NCBI RefSeq assembly: GCF_030159255.1
Contig: NZ_BSCT01000002.1
Location: 186,001-250,000 of the forward strand
Length of the DNA stretch: 64,000 nucleotides
Reading direction: 5' to 3'
Source: Bradyrhizobium sp. SSBR45G
GTDB lineage: Bacteria > Pseudomonadota > Alphaproteobacteria > Rhizobiales > Xanthobacteraceae
Position numbers and translations under genes: made by a program. How positions within the stretch are numbered: the first letter of the stretch is position 1; each line of letters opens with the position of its first letter. The notes beneath the pieces are model-generated. The model worked only from the letters and a program-made list of their open reading frames with translations, did no database searches and was not told the origin of the DNA. Below are positions 23,211 through 33,139 of the stretch, piece by piece.

Positions 23211-25295
23211 ATGATCCAGGCCATTGTCTTTCTGCCGCTGCTGGGCGCGATCCTGGCCGGCCTGATCGCGCTGCTCGGGGCGCATGCGCGCCATCCGAGC
23301 GGCGACGAGGTCGAGCATCACCACGACGACCATGCTCATGGCGCCGCGGATGCGCATGCTCACGCGCATGACGACCACGGCCACGACGATCATGGCCATG
23401 ACGACCATCACGTCGCCGAGCCGCCGGCCGCCGGCACCTGGGCCGCACAGGCGATCACCACGGCGCTGCTGTTCGTCTCCGCCGCGCTGTCCTGGGCGAC
23501 GCTGATCAGCGTCGGCTTCATGCATCAAGAAGCCGGAGTGAAGGAGCTCCTGCCCTGGATCAATTCCGGCGAGCTGCAGGTCTCCTGGGCGCTGCGCGTC
23601 GATACGCTGACGGCGGTGATGCTGGTCGTGGTGACGAGCGTGTCCTCGCTCGTGCATCTCTACTCGATCGGCTACATGGACGAGGACCCGAACCGTCCGC
23701 GGTTCTTTGCCTATCTCTCGCTGTTCACCTTCGCGATGCTAATGCTGGTGACCGCGAACAATTTGGTGCAGCTGTTCTTCGGCTGGGAGGGCGTCGGTCT
23801 CGCCAGCTACCTGCTGATCGGCTTCTGGTTCCAGAAGCCATCGGCCAACGCTGCCGCCATCAAGGCCTTCGTCGTCAACCGCGTCGGCGACTTCGGCTTC
23901 GCGCTCGGCATTTTCGCGATCTTCCTGCTGGCGAAATCGACCGACTTCGAGACCATCTTCCATGCCGCCCCGAGCTTCGCCGGCAAGACCATCAATTTTC
24001 TTGGCTGGCAGGCGGACGCGCTGACGCTCACCTGTCTCCTGCTGTTCATGGGAGCGATGGGCAAGTCGGCGCAGTTCCTGCTGCACACCTGGCTGCCGGA
24101 CGCGATGGAAGGTCCGACGCCGGTCTCGGCGCTGATCCATGCCGCGACCATGGTCACCGCCGGCGTCTTCATGGTGGCGCGGCTGTCGCCGCTGTTCGAG
24201 CTGGCGCCGAACGCGCAGGCCGTGGTGATGTTCTTCGGCGCGACCACCGCGTTCTTCGCGGCGACCGTCGGCCTCGTGCAGAACGACATCAAGCGCATCG
24301 TCGCCTATTCGACCTGCTCGCAGCTCGGCTACATGTTCGTGGCGATGGGAGCAGGGGCCTACTCGGTCGGCATGTTCCATCTGTTCACGCACGCCTTCTT
24401 CAAGGCGCTGCTGTTCCTGGGCTCCGGCTCGGTGATCTACGCGATGCATCACGAGCAGGACATCCGCAACATGGGTGGCCTGTGGCGGAAGATCCCCTTC
24501 ACCTTCGCAATGATGACGGTCGGCACTCTGGCGCTGACGGGCTTCCCGTTCTTTGCCGGCTTCTATTCGAAGGACGCCATCATCGAGTCGGCCTACGCGT
24601 CACATAACCCGTTCGCGAATTATGCCTACTTCCTCACGATCGTCGCCGCCGGTCTGACCTCGTTCTACTCGTGGCGACTGATCTGGAAGACGTTCTGGGG
24701 CGCGCCGCACGACCAGCATCATTACGAAGCGGCGCATGAGAGTCCGATCTGGATGCGGATTCCGCTCGCGGTGCTTGCCATCGGTGCGTTCCTGGCCGGT
24801 ATGATCTTCCAGGGCTATTTTGTGCATCCCCATGGGGTCGAGAGCTTCTTCGGCGAGTCCCTGAAGATGAATCCGCACATCCTCGAGGACATGGAGCACA
24901 TGCCCCGTACCCTGGGGTGGCTCCCTCTGATCATGATGCTGGTCGGCTTGGGCGTATCCTGGCTGTTCTACATGAGCCGTCCGGACCTTCCCGAGGAGCT
25001 CGCCGCGCAGCAGCCGCTGCTCTACAGGTTCCTGCTCAACAAATGGTACTTCGACGAGCTGTATGACATCATCTTCGTCCGTCCGGCGAAGTGGCTCGGC
25101 CGCTTCCTCTGGAAGAAGGGCGACGGATTCGTCATCGACGGCTTCGGTCCCGACGGCGTCTCGGCGCGGGTGCTCGACATCACGCGCAACGTCGTCAAGA
25201 TCCAGACCGGTTATCTCTATCATTACGCCTTTGCCATGCTGATCGGCGTCGCCGGCCTGATCACCTGGTTCATGTTCATGGGGGGCCAGCAATGA
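23211..25295 (+). CDS. nuoL: NADH-quinone oxidoreductase subunit L, with a His-rich insertion
   Basis: Distal antiporter-like proton-pumping subunit with the lateral helix at its C-terminal half. 694 residues, longer than the roughly 610-residue E. coli protein. Core signatures include [42 protein letters not shown] and the [15 protein letters not shown] helix. Between the first two helices lies an insertion (about residues 31-70) with 14 His among residues 36-67, interspersed with Asp, Ala and Gly. It is in frame and keeps codon use like its surroundings. Its stop overlaps the nuoM start. Confidence 0.97.
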   Translation: MIQAIVFLPLLGAILAGLIALLGAHARHPSGDEVEHHHDDHAHGAADAHAHAHDDHGHDDHGHDDHHVAEPPAAGTWAAQAITTALLFVSAALSWATLISVGFMHQEAGVKELLPWINSGELQVSWALRVDTLTAVMLVVVTSVSSLVHLYSIGYMDEDPNRPRFFAYLSLFTFAMLMLVTANNLVQLFFGWEGVGLASYLLIGFWFQKPSANAAAIKAFVVNRVGDFGFALGIFAIFLLAKSTDFETIFHAAPSFAGKTINFLGWQADALTLTCLLLFMGAMGKSAQFLLHTWLPDAMEGPTPVSALIHAATMVTAGVFMVARLSPLFELAPNAQAVVMFFGATTAFFAATVGLVQNDIKRIVAYSTCSQLGYMFVAMGAGAYSVGMFHLFTHAFFKALLFLGSGSVIYAMHHEQDIRNMGGLWRKIPFTFAMMTVGTLALTGFPFFAGFYSKDAIIESAYASHNPFANYAYFLTIVAAGLTSFYSWRLIWKTFWGAPHDQHHYEAAHESPIWMRIPLAVLAIGAFLAGMIFQGYFVHPHGVESFFGESLKMNPHILEDMEHMPRTLGWLPLIMMLVGLGVSWLFYMSRPDLPEELAAQQPLLYRFLLNKWYFDELYDIIFVRPAKWLGRFLWKKGDGFVIDGFGPDGVSARVLDITRNVVKIQTGYLYHYAFAMLIGVAGLITWFMFMGGQQ

Positions 25296-26800
25296 CCACC
25301 TGGCCAATTCTCTCTGTCGTCACCTTCCTGCCGATCGTCGGTGCGCTGCTGATCTATCTGGTCCGCGGCGATGACGAAGCCGCGAAGCGCAATGCGCGCT
25401 GGATTGCGCTGTGGACCACGCTGATCACCTTCGCGGTGTCGGTGATCCTGGTGCTGCGCTTCGACCCGAACCAGACCGACTTCCAGTTCGTCGAGAAGTC
25501 GAACTGGCTGGCGGCCGGCATCAGCTACCACATGGGCGTCGACGGCATCTCGCTGCCGTTCGTGATCCTGACCACCGCCTTGATGCCGTTCTGCATCATG
25601 GCGAGCTGGAAGTCGGTCACCAATCGCCTGCGCGAATACATGATGGCGTTCCTGATCCTGGAAACGCTGATGGTCGGCACCTTCTCCGCGCTCGACCTCG
25701 TGCTGTTCTATCTGTTCTTCGAGGGCGGCCTGATCCCGATGTTCCTGATCATCGGCGTGTGGGGTGGTCCGCGCCGGGTCTATGCGTCCTTCAAGTTCTT
25801 CCTCTACACGCTGCTCGGTTCGGTGCTGATGCTGCTGGCCATCATGGCGCTGTACTGGAACGGCGGCACCACTGATATCCCGGCCTTGATGCACACGGCT
25901 GTGCCGCGGTCGTTGCAGACCTGGGCGTGGCTCGCCTTCTTCGCATCCTTTGCCGTGAAGATGCCGATGTGGCCGGTGCACACTTGGCTGCCGGATGCGC
26001 ACGTCGAAGCTCCGACGGCAGGCTCGGTGATCCTGGCTGCGATCATGCTGAAGATGGGCGGTTACGGCTTCCTGCGGTTCTCGTTGCCGATGTTCCCGCT
26101 GGCGTCGCATGACTTTGCGCCGCTGATCTTCACGCTGTCGGCGATTGCGATCATCTACACCTCGCTGGTGGCGCTGATGCAGGAGGATATCAAGAAGCTC
26201 ATCGCGTACTCCTCCGTCGCGCATATGGGCTTCGTCACGATGGGGATTTTCGCCGGCACCATGCAGGGTGTGGCCGGCGGCGTGTTCCAGATGATCTCGC
26301 ACGGCATCGTCTCGGGCGCGCTGTTCCTCTGCGTCGGTGTGGTCTATGACCGGATTCATACCCGCGAGATCGCCGCCTATGGCGGCCTCGTCAACCGGAT
26401 GCCGATTTACGCTGTCGTGTTCATGGTGTTCACGATGGCCAATGTCGGCCTGCCCGGCACATCCGGCTTCGTCGGCGAATTCATGACCCTGCTGGGCACG
26501 TTCAAGGTGTCGATCACGACCACGTTTTTCGCGACGTTCGGCGTGATCCTGTCGGCAGGCTATGCGCTGTGGCTCTACCGCAAGGTCGTGTTCGGCGCGC
26601 TGACCAAGCCGTCGCTCGCCAGCATCAAGGACCTGACCTTCCGTGAAGGCCTGATCCTGTTCCCCCTGGTGGCGTTGACCATCCTGTTCGGTGTCTACCC
26701 GAAGCCGATCCTCGACATGTCGGCGGCCTCGGTGCAGCAGCTCGTCACCAACTACAATACAGCCGTGACGGCCGTGAAGGCCGCCGCGCTGCTCCAATGA
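25292..26800 (+). CDS. nuoM: NADH-quinone oxidoreductase subunit M
   Basis: Middle antiporter-like proton-pumping subunit, 502 residues and about 14 helices. Signatures: [34 protein letters not shown] (conserved Glu), [20 protein letters not shown], and [14 protein letters not shown]. The ATG overlaps the nuoL stop (ATGA). Confidence 0.97.
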   Translation: MTTWPILSVVTFLPIVGALLIYLVRGDDEAAKRNARWIALWTTLITFAVSVILVLRFDPNQTDFQFVEKSNWLAAGISYHMGVDGISLPFVILTTALMPFCIMASWKSVTNRLREYMMAFLILETLMVGTFSALDLVLFYLFFEGGLIPMFLIIGVWGGPRRVYASFKFFLYTLLGSVLMLLAIMALYWNGGTTDIPALMHTAVPRSLQTWAWLAFFASFAVKMPMWPVHTWLPDAHVEAPTAGSVILAAIMLKMGGYGFLRFSLPMFPLASHDFAPLIFTLSAIAIIYTSLVALMQEDIKKLIAYSSVAHMGFVTMGIFAGTMQGVAGGVFQMISHGIVSGALFLCVGVVYDRIHTREIAAYGGLVNRMPIYAVVFMVFTMANVGLPGTSGFVGEFMTLLGTFKVSITTTFFATFGVILSAGYALWLYRKVVFGALTKPSLASIKDLTFREGLILFPLVALTILFGVYPKPILDMSAASVQQLVTNYNTAVTAVKAAALLQ

Positions 26801-26829
26801 CAAGACCTTAAGAGGTCGGGACAAAGACG

Positions 26830-28257
26830 ATGATCGAGAATTTTGGGGCCCAGCTTTGGGTGGTGCTGCCGGAGCTGCTGCTGGCGTTGGGGGCTATGGC
26901 GCTCTTGATGCTCGGCGCATTCCGCGGGCAGGGGACGACGGGCATCGTCACCGGTCTTGCGGTCGCTCTGCTGATCGTGGTCGGCATCCTGGTGCTCAGG
27001 CAGCCGGGCGGCCAGGCCTTCGGCGGCAGCTTCATCGCTGACAGCTACGCCCGCTTCCTGAAGATCCTGGCGCTGATCGGCTCGATCGCGACGCTGATCA
27101 TGTCGGTCGAGTTCCTGTCGGCGCCTGACCGTCGCATCTTCGAATATGCGATTCTGGTGCTGCTCTCGACGCTCGGCATGCTCGTGCTGATCTCGGCGGG
27201 CGACCTGATCACGCTCTATCTCGGTCTCGAGCTGATGTCGCTCGCGCTCTATGTCGTGGCGGCCAGCCATCGCGACAACGTCAAGTCGACGGAGGCCGGC
27301 CTGAAGTACTTCGTGCTCGGCGCGCTGTCGTCCGGCATGCTGCTCTACGGCGCCTCGCTGATCTACGGCTTCACCGGCACGGTGAACTTTGCCGGGATCG
27401 CGGCCGCGACCAAGACCGGCAGCGTCGGCATCATCTTTGGCCTCGTCTTCCTGTTCGCCGGCATGTGCTTCAAGGTGTCGGCGGTGCCGTTCCACATGTG
27501 GACTCCGGACGTCTATGAGGGCGCGCCCACGCCGGTGACGGCGTTCTTTGCCTCCGCGCCGAAGGTTGCCGCGCTCGCCGTGTTCGCGCGCGTCGCGCTG
27601 ACCGCGTTCCCGGGCATCACCTTCCAGTGGCAGCAGATCATCGTGTTCGTCTCGATCGCCTCGATGGCGCTCGGCTCGTTCGCCGCGATCGGTCAGACCA
27701 ACATCAAGCGCCTGATGGCCTATTCCTCGATCGGCCATATGGGCTTCGCGCTGGTCGGCCTCGCCGCTGGCACCGTCGAGGGCGCGCAGGGCGTGCTGAC
27801 CTACATCGCGATCTATGTCGCGATGACGCTGGGCTCGTTCGCCGTGATCATGGCGATCAAGCGCAACGGCCAGTCGTTCGAGAAGATCAGCGATTTCGCA
27901 GGGCTGTCGCGAACCAATCCGCTGCTCGCGTTCTTCTTCGCGATGCTGTTGTTCTCGCTGGCCGGCGTTCCGCCGCTCGCGGGCTTCTTCGCCAAATGGT
28001 ATGTGTTCGTCGCCGCGATCAAGGGCGGCCTGTTCACGCTGTCGGTGATCGGCGTGCTGACCAGCGTGGTCGGCGCCTACTATTACCTGCTGATCGTCAA
28101 GACGATGTATTTCGACGAGCCGCTCGCCATGCTCGATCCGGTGAGAATCGAGCTGCGTACCGTGCTCGCGATCTCCGGCGTCTTCAACATCCTGTTCTTC
28201 GCCTATCCGGGTCCGCTGGTCAGCGCTGCCGCGGCCGCGGCGAAGTCGCTGTTCTAG
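26830..28257 (+). CDS. nuoN: NADH-quinone oxidoreductase subunit N
   Basis: Innermost antiporter-like subunit, 475 residues, multi-spanning. Signatures: LYLGLELMSLALYVVAA, FHMWTPDVYEGAPTPVTAFFASAPK and KRLMAYSSIGHMGFAL. Last of the 14 subunit genes; birA starts on the base after its stop. Confidence 0.97.
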   Translation: MIENFGAQLWVVLPELLLALGAMALLMLGAFRGQGTTGIVTGLAVALLIVVGILVLRQPGGQAFGGSFIADSYARFLKILALIGSIATLIMSVEFLSAPDRRIFEYAILVLLSTLGMLVLISAGDLITLYLGLELMSLALYVVAASHRDNVKSTEAGLKYFVLGALSSGMLLYGASLIYGFTGTVNFAGIAAATKTGSVGIIFGLVFLFAGMCFKVSAVPFHMWTPDVYEGAPTPVTAFFASAPKVAALAVFARVALTAFPGITFQWQQIIVFVSIASMALGSFAAIGQTNIKRLMAYSSIGHMGFALVGLAAGTVEGAQGVLTYIAIYVAMTLGSFAVIMAIKRNGQSFEKISDFAGLSRTNPLLAFFFAMLLFSLAGVPPLAGFFAKWYVFVAAIKGGLFTLSVIGVLTSVVGAYYYLLIVKTMYFDEPLAMLDPVRIELRTVLAISGVFNILFFAYPGPLVSAAAAAAKSLF

Positions 28258-29067
28258 ATGACGTTTGCTCTTGGGGTCCGGGCGGCCAAGGCTGGCTACG
28301 GACTCGTCGTCTTCGATCAGGCCGGCTCGACCAATGTCGAGGCGCTGAAGTCGTTCCGCGAGGGCGCCAAGGCGCCGTGCTGGTTCGTCACCACAGAGCA
28401 GACGGCCGGCCGCGGCCGTCGCCAGCGGCCGTGGATCGCGCCTCGCGGCAATCTTGCCTCGTCCGTTGTCGAGGTCCTGGACGTCGCGCCGGCGGTCGCC
28501 GCCACGCTCGGCTTTGCCGCCTGTCTTGCGATCGCGAGCGCGCTGCGCCAGGTCAGCCTGGAGGCCACGCTGCGCTCGGGCGGCAGCGCCGGGCTTGATT
28601 TCGCGGTGAAATGGCCCAACGACGTGCTCGCGGGCGGTCGCAAGATCGTCGGCATGCTGCTCGAGGCGGAGCAGGTGGCGGGCCGGCTGGCGGTCGTTGC
28701 CGGCATCGGAACCAATGTCGTGGCGGCGCCAACGGATACCCCGACACCGGCGGTCTCTCTGGCAGACCTTGGCGTCCAGGTCACGGCAGAAGATCTGTTC
28801 TCCGCGCTGTCCGACGCCTGGGTCGAATATTTCGGCATCTGGAACGAGGGGCGGGGCTTCGGCGAGATCCGCAGGCTCTGGCTGGAGCGGGCGGCAGGCC
28901 TCGGCCAGCCCGTCGCCATCAGGTCCGGACATGCTATCATCGAGGGGATTTTCGACACGATCGACGAACAGGGTTGTATGCTGGTGCGGACCGCGGAGGG
29001 ACGATTGGAGCCGATCACGGCCGGTGATGTTCATTTCGGCTCGGTCGCATCCAAAGGAGCGGTCTAG
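28258..29067 (+). CDS. birA: Biotin--[acetyl-CoA-carboxylase] ligase
   Basis: Activates biotin to biotinyl-AMP and transfers it to the carboxyl-carrier lysine. 269 residues. Ligase core with the adenylate-binding loop GRGRRQRPW (about 57-65), FAVKWPNDVLAGGRKIVGMLLE and the small C-terminal domain. There is no N-terminal winged helix, so it is the monofunctional type that does not act as the biotin operon repressor. It abuts nuoN and rnj directly, with no spacer on either side. Confidence 0.95.
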   Translation: MTFALGVRAAKAGYGLVVFDQAGSTNVEALKSFREGAKAPCWFVTTEQTAGRGRRQRPWIAPRGNLASSVVEVLDVAPAVAATLGFAACLAIASALRQVSLEATLRSGGSAGLDFAVKWPNDVLAGGRKIVGMLLEAEQVAGRLAVVAGIGTNVVAAPTDTPTPAVSLADLGVQVTAEDLFSALSDAWVEYFGIWNEGRGFGEIRRLWLERAAGLGQPVAIRSGHAIIEGIFDTIDEQGCMLVRTAEGRLEPITAGDVHFGSVASKGAV

Positions 29068-30738
29068 ATGGCACGACCCGACGAACTGACATTTGCGCCA
29101 CTCGGTGGCGTGGGCGAGATCGGCATGAACTTGTCGATCTACGGCCTCGGCAACCGCCACCAGCGCTCCTGGCTCGCGATCGATCTCGGGGTCTCCTTCG
29201 GCGACGAGGAGCATCTGCCGGGCATCGACCTGATCATGCCCGACGTGGCGTTCCTCGAGAAGGAACGCAGCAACCTCGTCGGCCTCGTGCTGACCCATGC
29301 GCATGAGGACCATTTCGGCGCCATCATCGATCTGTGGCCGCGGCTGAAATGCCCGATCTACGCGACCAAGTTCAGTGCGGCGCTGTTCGAGGCCAAGTGC
29401 GAGGCCGAACGGCTTCCGGCGAAGATTCCGGTCAGGGTGATCCCGTCCGGCGGCCGGGTCGACATCGGCCCGTTCAACGTCGAGTTCATCCCGGTCGCGC
29501 ATTCGATCCCCGAGTCCCATGCGCTCGCGATCCACACCGAGGTCGGCACTGTCCTGCACACCGGCGACTGGAAGATCGATCGGACGCCGGTGCTGGGCGC
29601 ACCGACCGACGAGAAGCGGCTGCGCGAGCTCGGCGATGCCGGCTTGCTGGCGCTGATCGGCGATTCCACCAACGCCGTGCGCGAGGGCCGCTCGCCGTCC
29701 GAGGCGGAGGTCGCGAAGACCATTGCAATGCTGGTGAAGGAAGCCAAGGGGCGCGTCGCGGTCACCACCTTCGCCTCCAACGTCGCGCGCATCCGCGCCG
29801 TCGCTGACGCGGCGCGTGAGGCCGAGCGGGAAGTGGTCATCGTCGGCCGCGCCATGGAGCGCGTGGTCCAGGTGGCGCGCGAGACCGGCTATCTCGACGG
29901 TGTGCAGAATTTCCGCGGCATGGATCTGTACGGTCATTTCCCGGCGGACAAGGTGCTGGCGCTGTGCACCGGCAGCCAGGGCGAGTCGCGCGCGGCGCTG
30001 GCGCGCATCGCCAACGACGATCATCCGCTGGTGACTCTCAACAAGGGCGACACCGTCATCTTCTCCTCGCGCACCATCCCCGGCAACGAGAAGGCGGTCG
30101 GCGCCGTCATCAACGGCCTGGTGCAGCAGGGCATCGAGATCATCACCGACCGCAACCATCTGGTCCATGTCTCCGGCCATCCGCGCCGCGACGAGCTGCG
30201 CGACATGATCGCGTGGACGCGGCCGCAGCTCTTGATCCCCGTGCATGGCGAAGCGCTGCATCTGCACGAGCACGCGCAGCTCGCGCGCGCCTGCGGCGTG
30301 CCGAAGGTGATCACCTGCCGCAACGGCGATCTGGTCAAGCTCGGCCCCGGCGATCCCGGGATCATCGATCAGCTGCCGGCCGGGCGCCTCTACAAGGACG
30401 GCTCCATCGTCGAGGATTCGAAGTCGCGCGCCGTGGTCGAACGGCGCAAGATGGCCTTTGCCGGCTGTGTCTTCGTGGCGATGGCCGTCACCGAGAAGGG
30501 CGAGCTCGTCGAGGATCCCGAGGTCGACATGGTCGGCATTCCCGAGAAGAATGCCGCCGGCGAAGAGATGGACGACATCGTGTTCGACGCTGTCGTCTCG
30601 ACCTTCGAAGGCCTGCCGCGGGCGCGCCGGCGCGATCCCGATGCGGCCGCGGAATCGGTCCGTCGGGCGGTGCGTTCGGCCGTCAACGAACAGTGGGGCA
30701 AGAAACCGATCTGCCTCGTCCACGTATTGGAAGTCTGA
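29068..30738 (+). CDS. rnj: Ribonuclease J
   Basis: Metallo-beta-lactamase/beta-CASP ribonuclease for mRNA decay and rRNA processing. 556 residues. Dizinc motif LTHAHEDHFGA (His77, His79, Asp81, His82), further motifs VAHSIPESHA and HTGDWKID, beta-CASP segment GDSTNA...GSQGESRAAL, and the C-terminal HVSGHPRRDEL and PVHGEALHLHEHA. Starts right after birA. Confidence 0.95.
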   Translation: MARPDELTFAPLGGVGEIGMNLSIYGLGNRHQRSWLAIDLGVSFGDEEHLPGIDLIMPDVAFLEKERSNLVGLVLTHAHEDHFGAIIDLWPRLKCPIYATKFSAALFEAKCEAERLPAKIPVRVIPSGGRVDIGPFNVEFIPVAHSIPESHALAIHTEVGTVLHTGDWKIDRTPVLGAPTDEKRLRELGDAGLLALIGDSTNAVREGRSPSEAEVAKTIAMLVKEAKGRVAVTTFASNVARIRAVADAAREAEREVVIVGRAMERVVQVARETGYLDGVQNFRGMDLYGHFPADKVLALCTGSQGESRAALARIANDDHPLVTLNKGDTVIFSSRTIPGNEKAVGAVINGLVQQGIEIITDRNHLVHVSGHPRRDELRDMIAWTRPQLLIPVHGEALHLHEHAQLARACGVPKVITCRNGDLVKLGPGDPGIIDQLPAGRLYKDGSIVEDSKSRAVVERRKMAFAGCVFVAMAVTEKGELVEDPEVDMVGIPEKNAAGEEMDDIVFDAVVSTFEGLPRARRRDPDAAAESVRRAVRSAVNEQWGKKPICLVHVLEV

Positions 30739-30786
30739 GCACGCAAGGCCGATCGAACGGCCGAACATTCGAGAGTGGAGGATGCC

Positions 30787-31191
30787 ATGCTGGGCCGGCT
30801 CAATCACGTGGCCATCGCGGTCAAGGACGCGGAAAAGGCCGCCAAGATCTATGGCGCGGCGTTCGGCGCAGAGATTTCGGCGGCGGTTCCGTTGCCTGAG
30901 CATGGCGTCATCACCGTGTTCGTGACTTTGCCCAACACCAAGATCGAATTCATCCAGCCATTGGGCGAGGCGTCGCCGATTGCCAAGTTTCTCGAGCGCA
31001 ATGCCGATGGTGGCATCCATCATGTCTGCTACGAGGTCTCCGACATCATTGCCTCGCGGGACACGCTGATCAAAGAGGGCGCCCGTGTGCTGGGCGACGG
31101 GCTGCCGCGCATCGGCGCTCATGGCAAGCCGGTGCTGTTCCTGCATCCGAAGGACTTTTCCGGCGCGCTCGTCGAAATCGAACAGGCCTGA
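30787..31191 (+). CDS. mce: Methylmalonyl-CoA epimerase
   Basis: Interconverts the (2R) and (2S) epimers of methylmalonyl-CoA in propionyl-CoA metabolism. 134 residues, glyoxalase/VOC fold. It begins MLGRLNHVAIAVKD; His7, Gln in IEFIQPLGE, His in GGIHHVCYEV and the last Glu in ALVEIEQA are the usual metal ligands. The ATG at 30787 has a GGAGG 5 bp upstream, better than the in-frame ATG at 30775. Confidence 0.93.
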   Translation: MLGRLNHVAIAVKDAEKAAKIYGAAFGAEISAAVPLPEHGVITVFVTLPNTKIEFIQPLGEASPIAKFLERNADGGIHHVCYEVSDIIASRDTLIKEGARVLGDGLPRIGAHGKPVLFLHPKDFSGALVEIEQA

Positions 31192-31206
31192 GTCAGAGGG
31201 ACGATC

Positions 31207-31482
31207 ATGGCCTATACGATCTCCACCTGGCTCGCGATCTACTTCGTGCTGTGGTGGGTCATGCTGTTCGTGACCCTGCCGTTCGGGGTGCGCAGCCAGC
31301 ATGAGACCGGCGGAGCGTCGCCCGGCACCGATCCCGGTGCGCCGACGATCAGCCTGATGGGCCGGCGCCTGATCTGGACCACGCTGTTGTCGGCCGCGGT
31401 CTTTGCCCTCGCACTCGCCGCCTATCAGGCCGGCTATCTCAGCATCGAGCGGATGTCGAAGCTCATGGGACTGCCGTTCTAG
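31207..31482 (+). CDS. DUF1467 family membrane protein
   Basis: 91 residues with two transmembrane segments (about 5-24 and 57-79) around a loop typical of DUF1467 (LPFGVRSQHETGGASPGTDPGAP broken across residues 26-48). In alphaproteobacteria this gene commonly follows mce, as here. Function unknown. It is the last gene before the terminator. Confidence 0.88.
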   Translation: MAYTISTWLAIYFVLWWVMLFVTLPFGVRSQHETGGASPGTDPGAPTISLMGRRLIWTTLLSAAVFALALAAYQAGYLSIERMSKLMGLPF

Positions 31483-31510
31483 CTCGATCGCATCGCACAA
31501 CATGCTCCCA

Positions 31511-31542
31511 AAGCCGATGCACGGACGTGTGTCGGCTTTTTT
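31511..31542 (+). terminator. Intrinsic terminator after the nuo-birA-rnj-mce block
   Basis: AAGCCGATGCAC pairs with GTGTGTCGGCTT (two wobble pairs) around a GGAC loop and runs into TTTTTT (31537-31542). Confidence 0.88.
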
Positions 31543-31581
31543 GCTATAGGGGATGAAACAAGATCGACAGGGAGGTCGCGC

Positions 31582-32883
31582 GTGACGACATCGGCCGCAG
31601 CCGGACAGGCAACGCCATCGGGCTATCGCATTCTGAACGAAACGGATCTTCGCCTCACGCTCGCGGCGACACCGGCGGTCGCGGACCAACTCGGCGGACC
31701 GGCCGAGCGCTGGTCGATTACCGAGGTCGGTGACGGCAATCTCAACCTCGTCTTCATCGTCAAGGGATCGTCCGGTGGACTGGCGGTGAAGCAGGCGCTG
31801 CCATATGTGCGGCTGGTCGGTGAGAGCTGGCCGCTGCCGCTGTCGCGGGCCCATTACGAGCATCTGGCGCTCACGCACCAGAATCGTCTCGCGCCCGGTC
31901 TCGTACCGGCCATCGTGCATCATGATGCTGCCCTGGCGCTGACGGCGATGGAGCTGCTGGAGCCCCACATCATCATGCGCAAGGGGCTGGTCGCGGGCAC
32001 GACCTATCCGGCCTTCGTCGATCACATCACGACGTTCATGGCGCGGACGCTGTTCTTCTCGTCGGACCTCGCGCTGTCGGCCGCGTCGAAGAAGGAAGCA
32101 ATCGCAAGCTTTGCCGGCAATCATGCGCTGTGCAAGATCACCGAGGACCTGATCTTCACTGATCCCTATCGCATCGCCGAGCAGAACCGCTGGACCGCGC
32201 CTTGGCTGGATGCGACAGCGGCCGATATTCGCGCCGATCTCGACCTGCACGTCGCGGTCTCCCGGCTGAAGCTGAAGTTTCTCTCGAACGCCGAGGCGCT
32301 GATCCATGGCGATCTGCACACGGGATCGATCATGGTCACGGAAACCGAGACCAAGGTGATCGATCCCGAATTCGCCTTCTACGGCCCGATGGGTTTTGAC
32401 GTCGGCGCCGTCCTGGCGAACCTGCTGATGGCCTATTTCGCCTCTGCCGGTCACGAACGCACGCAAGGCGAGCGGGAGGCGTTCGAGGGCTGGGTGCTCG
32501 GCACGGTCGATCAGGTGTGGAGCGGATTTGCGCGCAAATTCCTGGCGCTGTGGCGCAGCGAGGCGACCGGCGATGCCTATCCGCTGTCGCTGTTTCCCGG
32601 CGAGACAGGCGCAGCGCGGCTAGAAGCCGAGCGTCAGGCCTACATGGCGCGGCTGTTCCAGGATGCCATCGGGTTCGCGGCCGCGAAGATCATCCGCCGC
32701 ATTTTCGGCCTTGCGCACAACATCGATTTCGAGCTCATCGCGGATGAGAGCCGACGCGCGACCTGCGAGGCTCGGGCGGTGCGTCTGGCGCGCACGCTGA
32801 TGGTGGAGACGGCATCGTTCACGTCGATCGAAGCCGTGACACGTGCCGCGCGCGAGCTGCGTCACTGGCAGCCGGAGTTTTGA
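31582..32883 (+). CDS. mtnK: S-methyl-5-thioribose kinase
   Basis: Phosphorylates methylthioribose to methylthioribose 1-phosphate in methionine salvage. 433 residues, aminoglycoside-phosphotransferase-like fold: nucleotide loop ITEVGDGNLNLVFIV near residue 50, and catalytic loop IHGDLHTGS (His242, Asp244), followed by the DPEFAFYGPMGFD metal-binding segment. The GTG start follows GGGAGG. The next enzyme of the pathway, MtnA, is not in the window; the gene stands alone after the terminator and converges with an ABC importer operon. Confidence 0.92.
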   Translation: MTTSAAAGQATPSGYRILNETDLRLTLAATPAVADQLGGPAERWSITEVGDGNLNLVFIVKGSSGGLAVKQALPYVRLVGESWPLPLSRAHYEHLALTHQNRLAPGLVPAIVHHDAALALTAMELLEPHIIMRKGLVAGTTYPAFVDHITTFMARTLFFSSDLALSAASKKEAIASFAGNHALCKITEDLIFTDPYRIAEQNRWTAPWLDATAADIRADLDLHVAVSRLKLKFLSNAEALIHGDLHTGSIMVTETETKVIDPEFAFYGPMGFDVGAVLANLLMAYFASAGHERTQGEREAFEGWVLGTVDQVWSGFARKFLALWRSEATGDAYPLSLFPGETGAARLEAERQAYMARLFQDAIGFAAAKIIRRIFGLAHNIDFELIADESRRATCEARAVRLARTLMVETASFTSIEAVTRAARELRHWQPEF

Positions 32884-32901
32884 TTCACGGTTCGTAGTTC
32901 G

Positions 32902-33130
32902 CGTCATTTCGAGAAGCGAAGCGACGAAGCAATCCAGAATCTTCGTATGACTCTGGATTGCTTCGCTTCGCTCGTAATGACGGAAACAGATGCGTAGGGT
33001 GGGCAAAGCAGCCGCCGCAGGCGGCAGCGTGCCCACCGTCGATCGGCGATCTCCAGCAAATATGGTGGGCACGGCGCCATCGCGATCCCGCGTGTGGAGA
33101 GACCGCGGCTGCGCCTTTGCCCACCCTACG
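32902..33130. repeat. Compound palindromic intergenic repeat
   Basis: Two large inverted repeats lie side by side. The first has arms at about 32902-32940 and 32951-32984 (CGTCATT...GAAGCAATCCAGA against TCTGGATTGCTTCG...AATGACG). The second has outer arms CGTAGGGTGGGCAAAGC (32993-33009) and its complement (33113-33130), with inner arms GCGTGCCCACC and GGTGGGCACGGC. Both motifs match a repeat type I know to be dispersed in Bradyrhizobium intergenic DNA. It sits between convergent genes and could also end both transcripts. Confidence 0.8.
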
Positions 33131-33139
33131 GCAGCCCCC

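Noticed and set aside
23300..23420. His-rich stretch in NuoL as a frameshift artefact
   Set aside because: The frame is continuous, both flanking helices are intact, and the composition is regular (His with Asp/Ala/Gly), so it is a real insertion.
30775..30786. ATG at 30775 as the mce start
   Set aside because: It overlaps the GGAGG that serves the ATG at 30787; the latter begins the conserved family N-terminus.
26752..32466. A 1904-codon open frame on the minus strand
   Set aside because: It lies antisense to nuoN, birA, rnj, mce and mtnK, which are certain genes. High GC with third-position bias leaves long stop-free antisense frames; its translation is low-complexity and rich in Arg, His, Asp and Gln.
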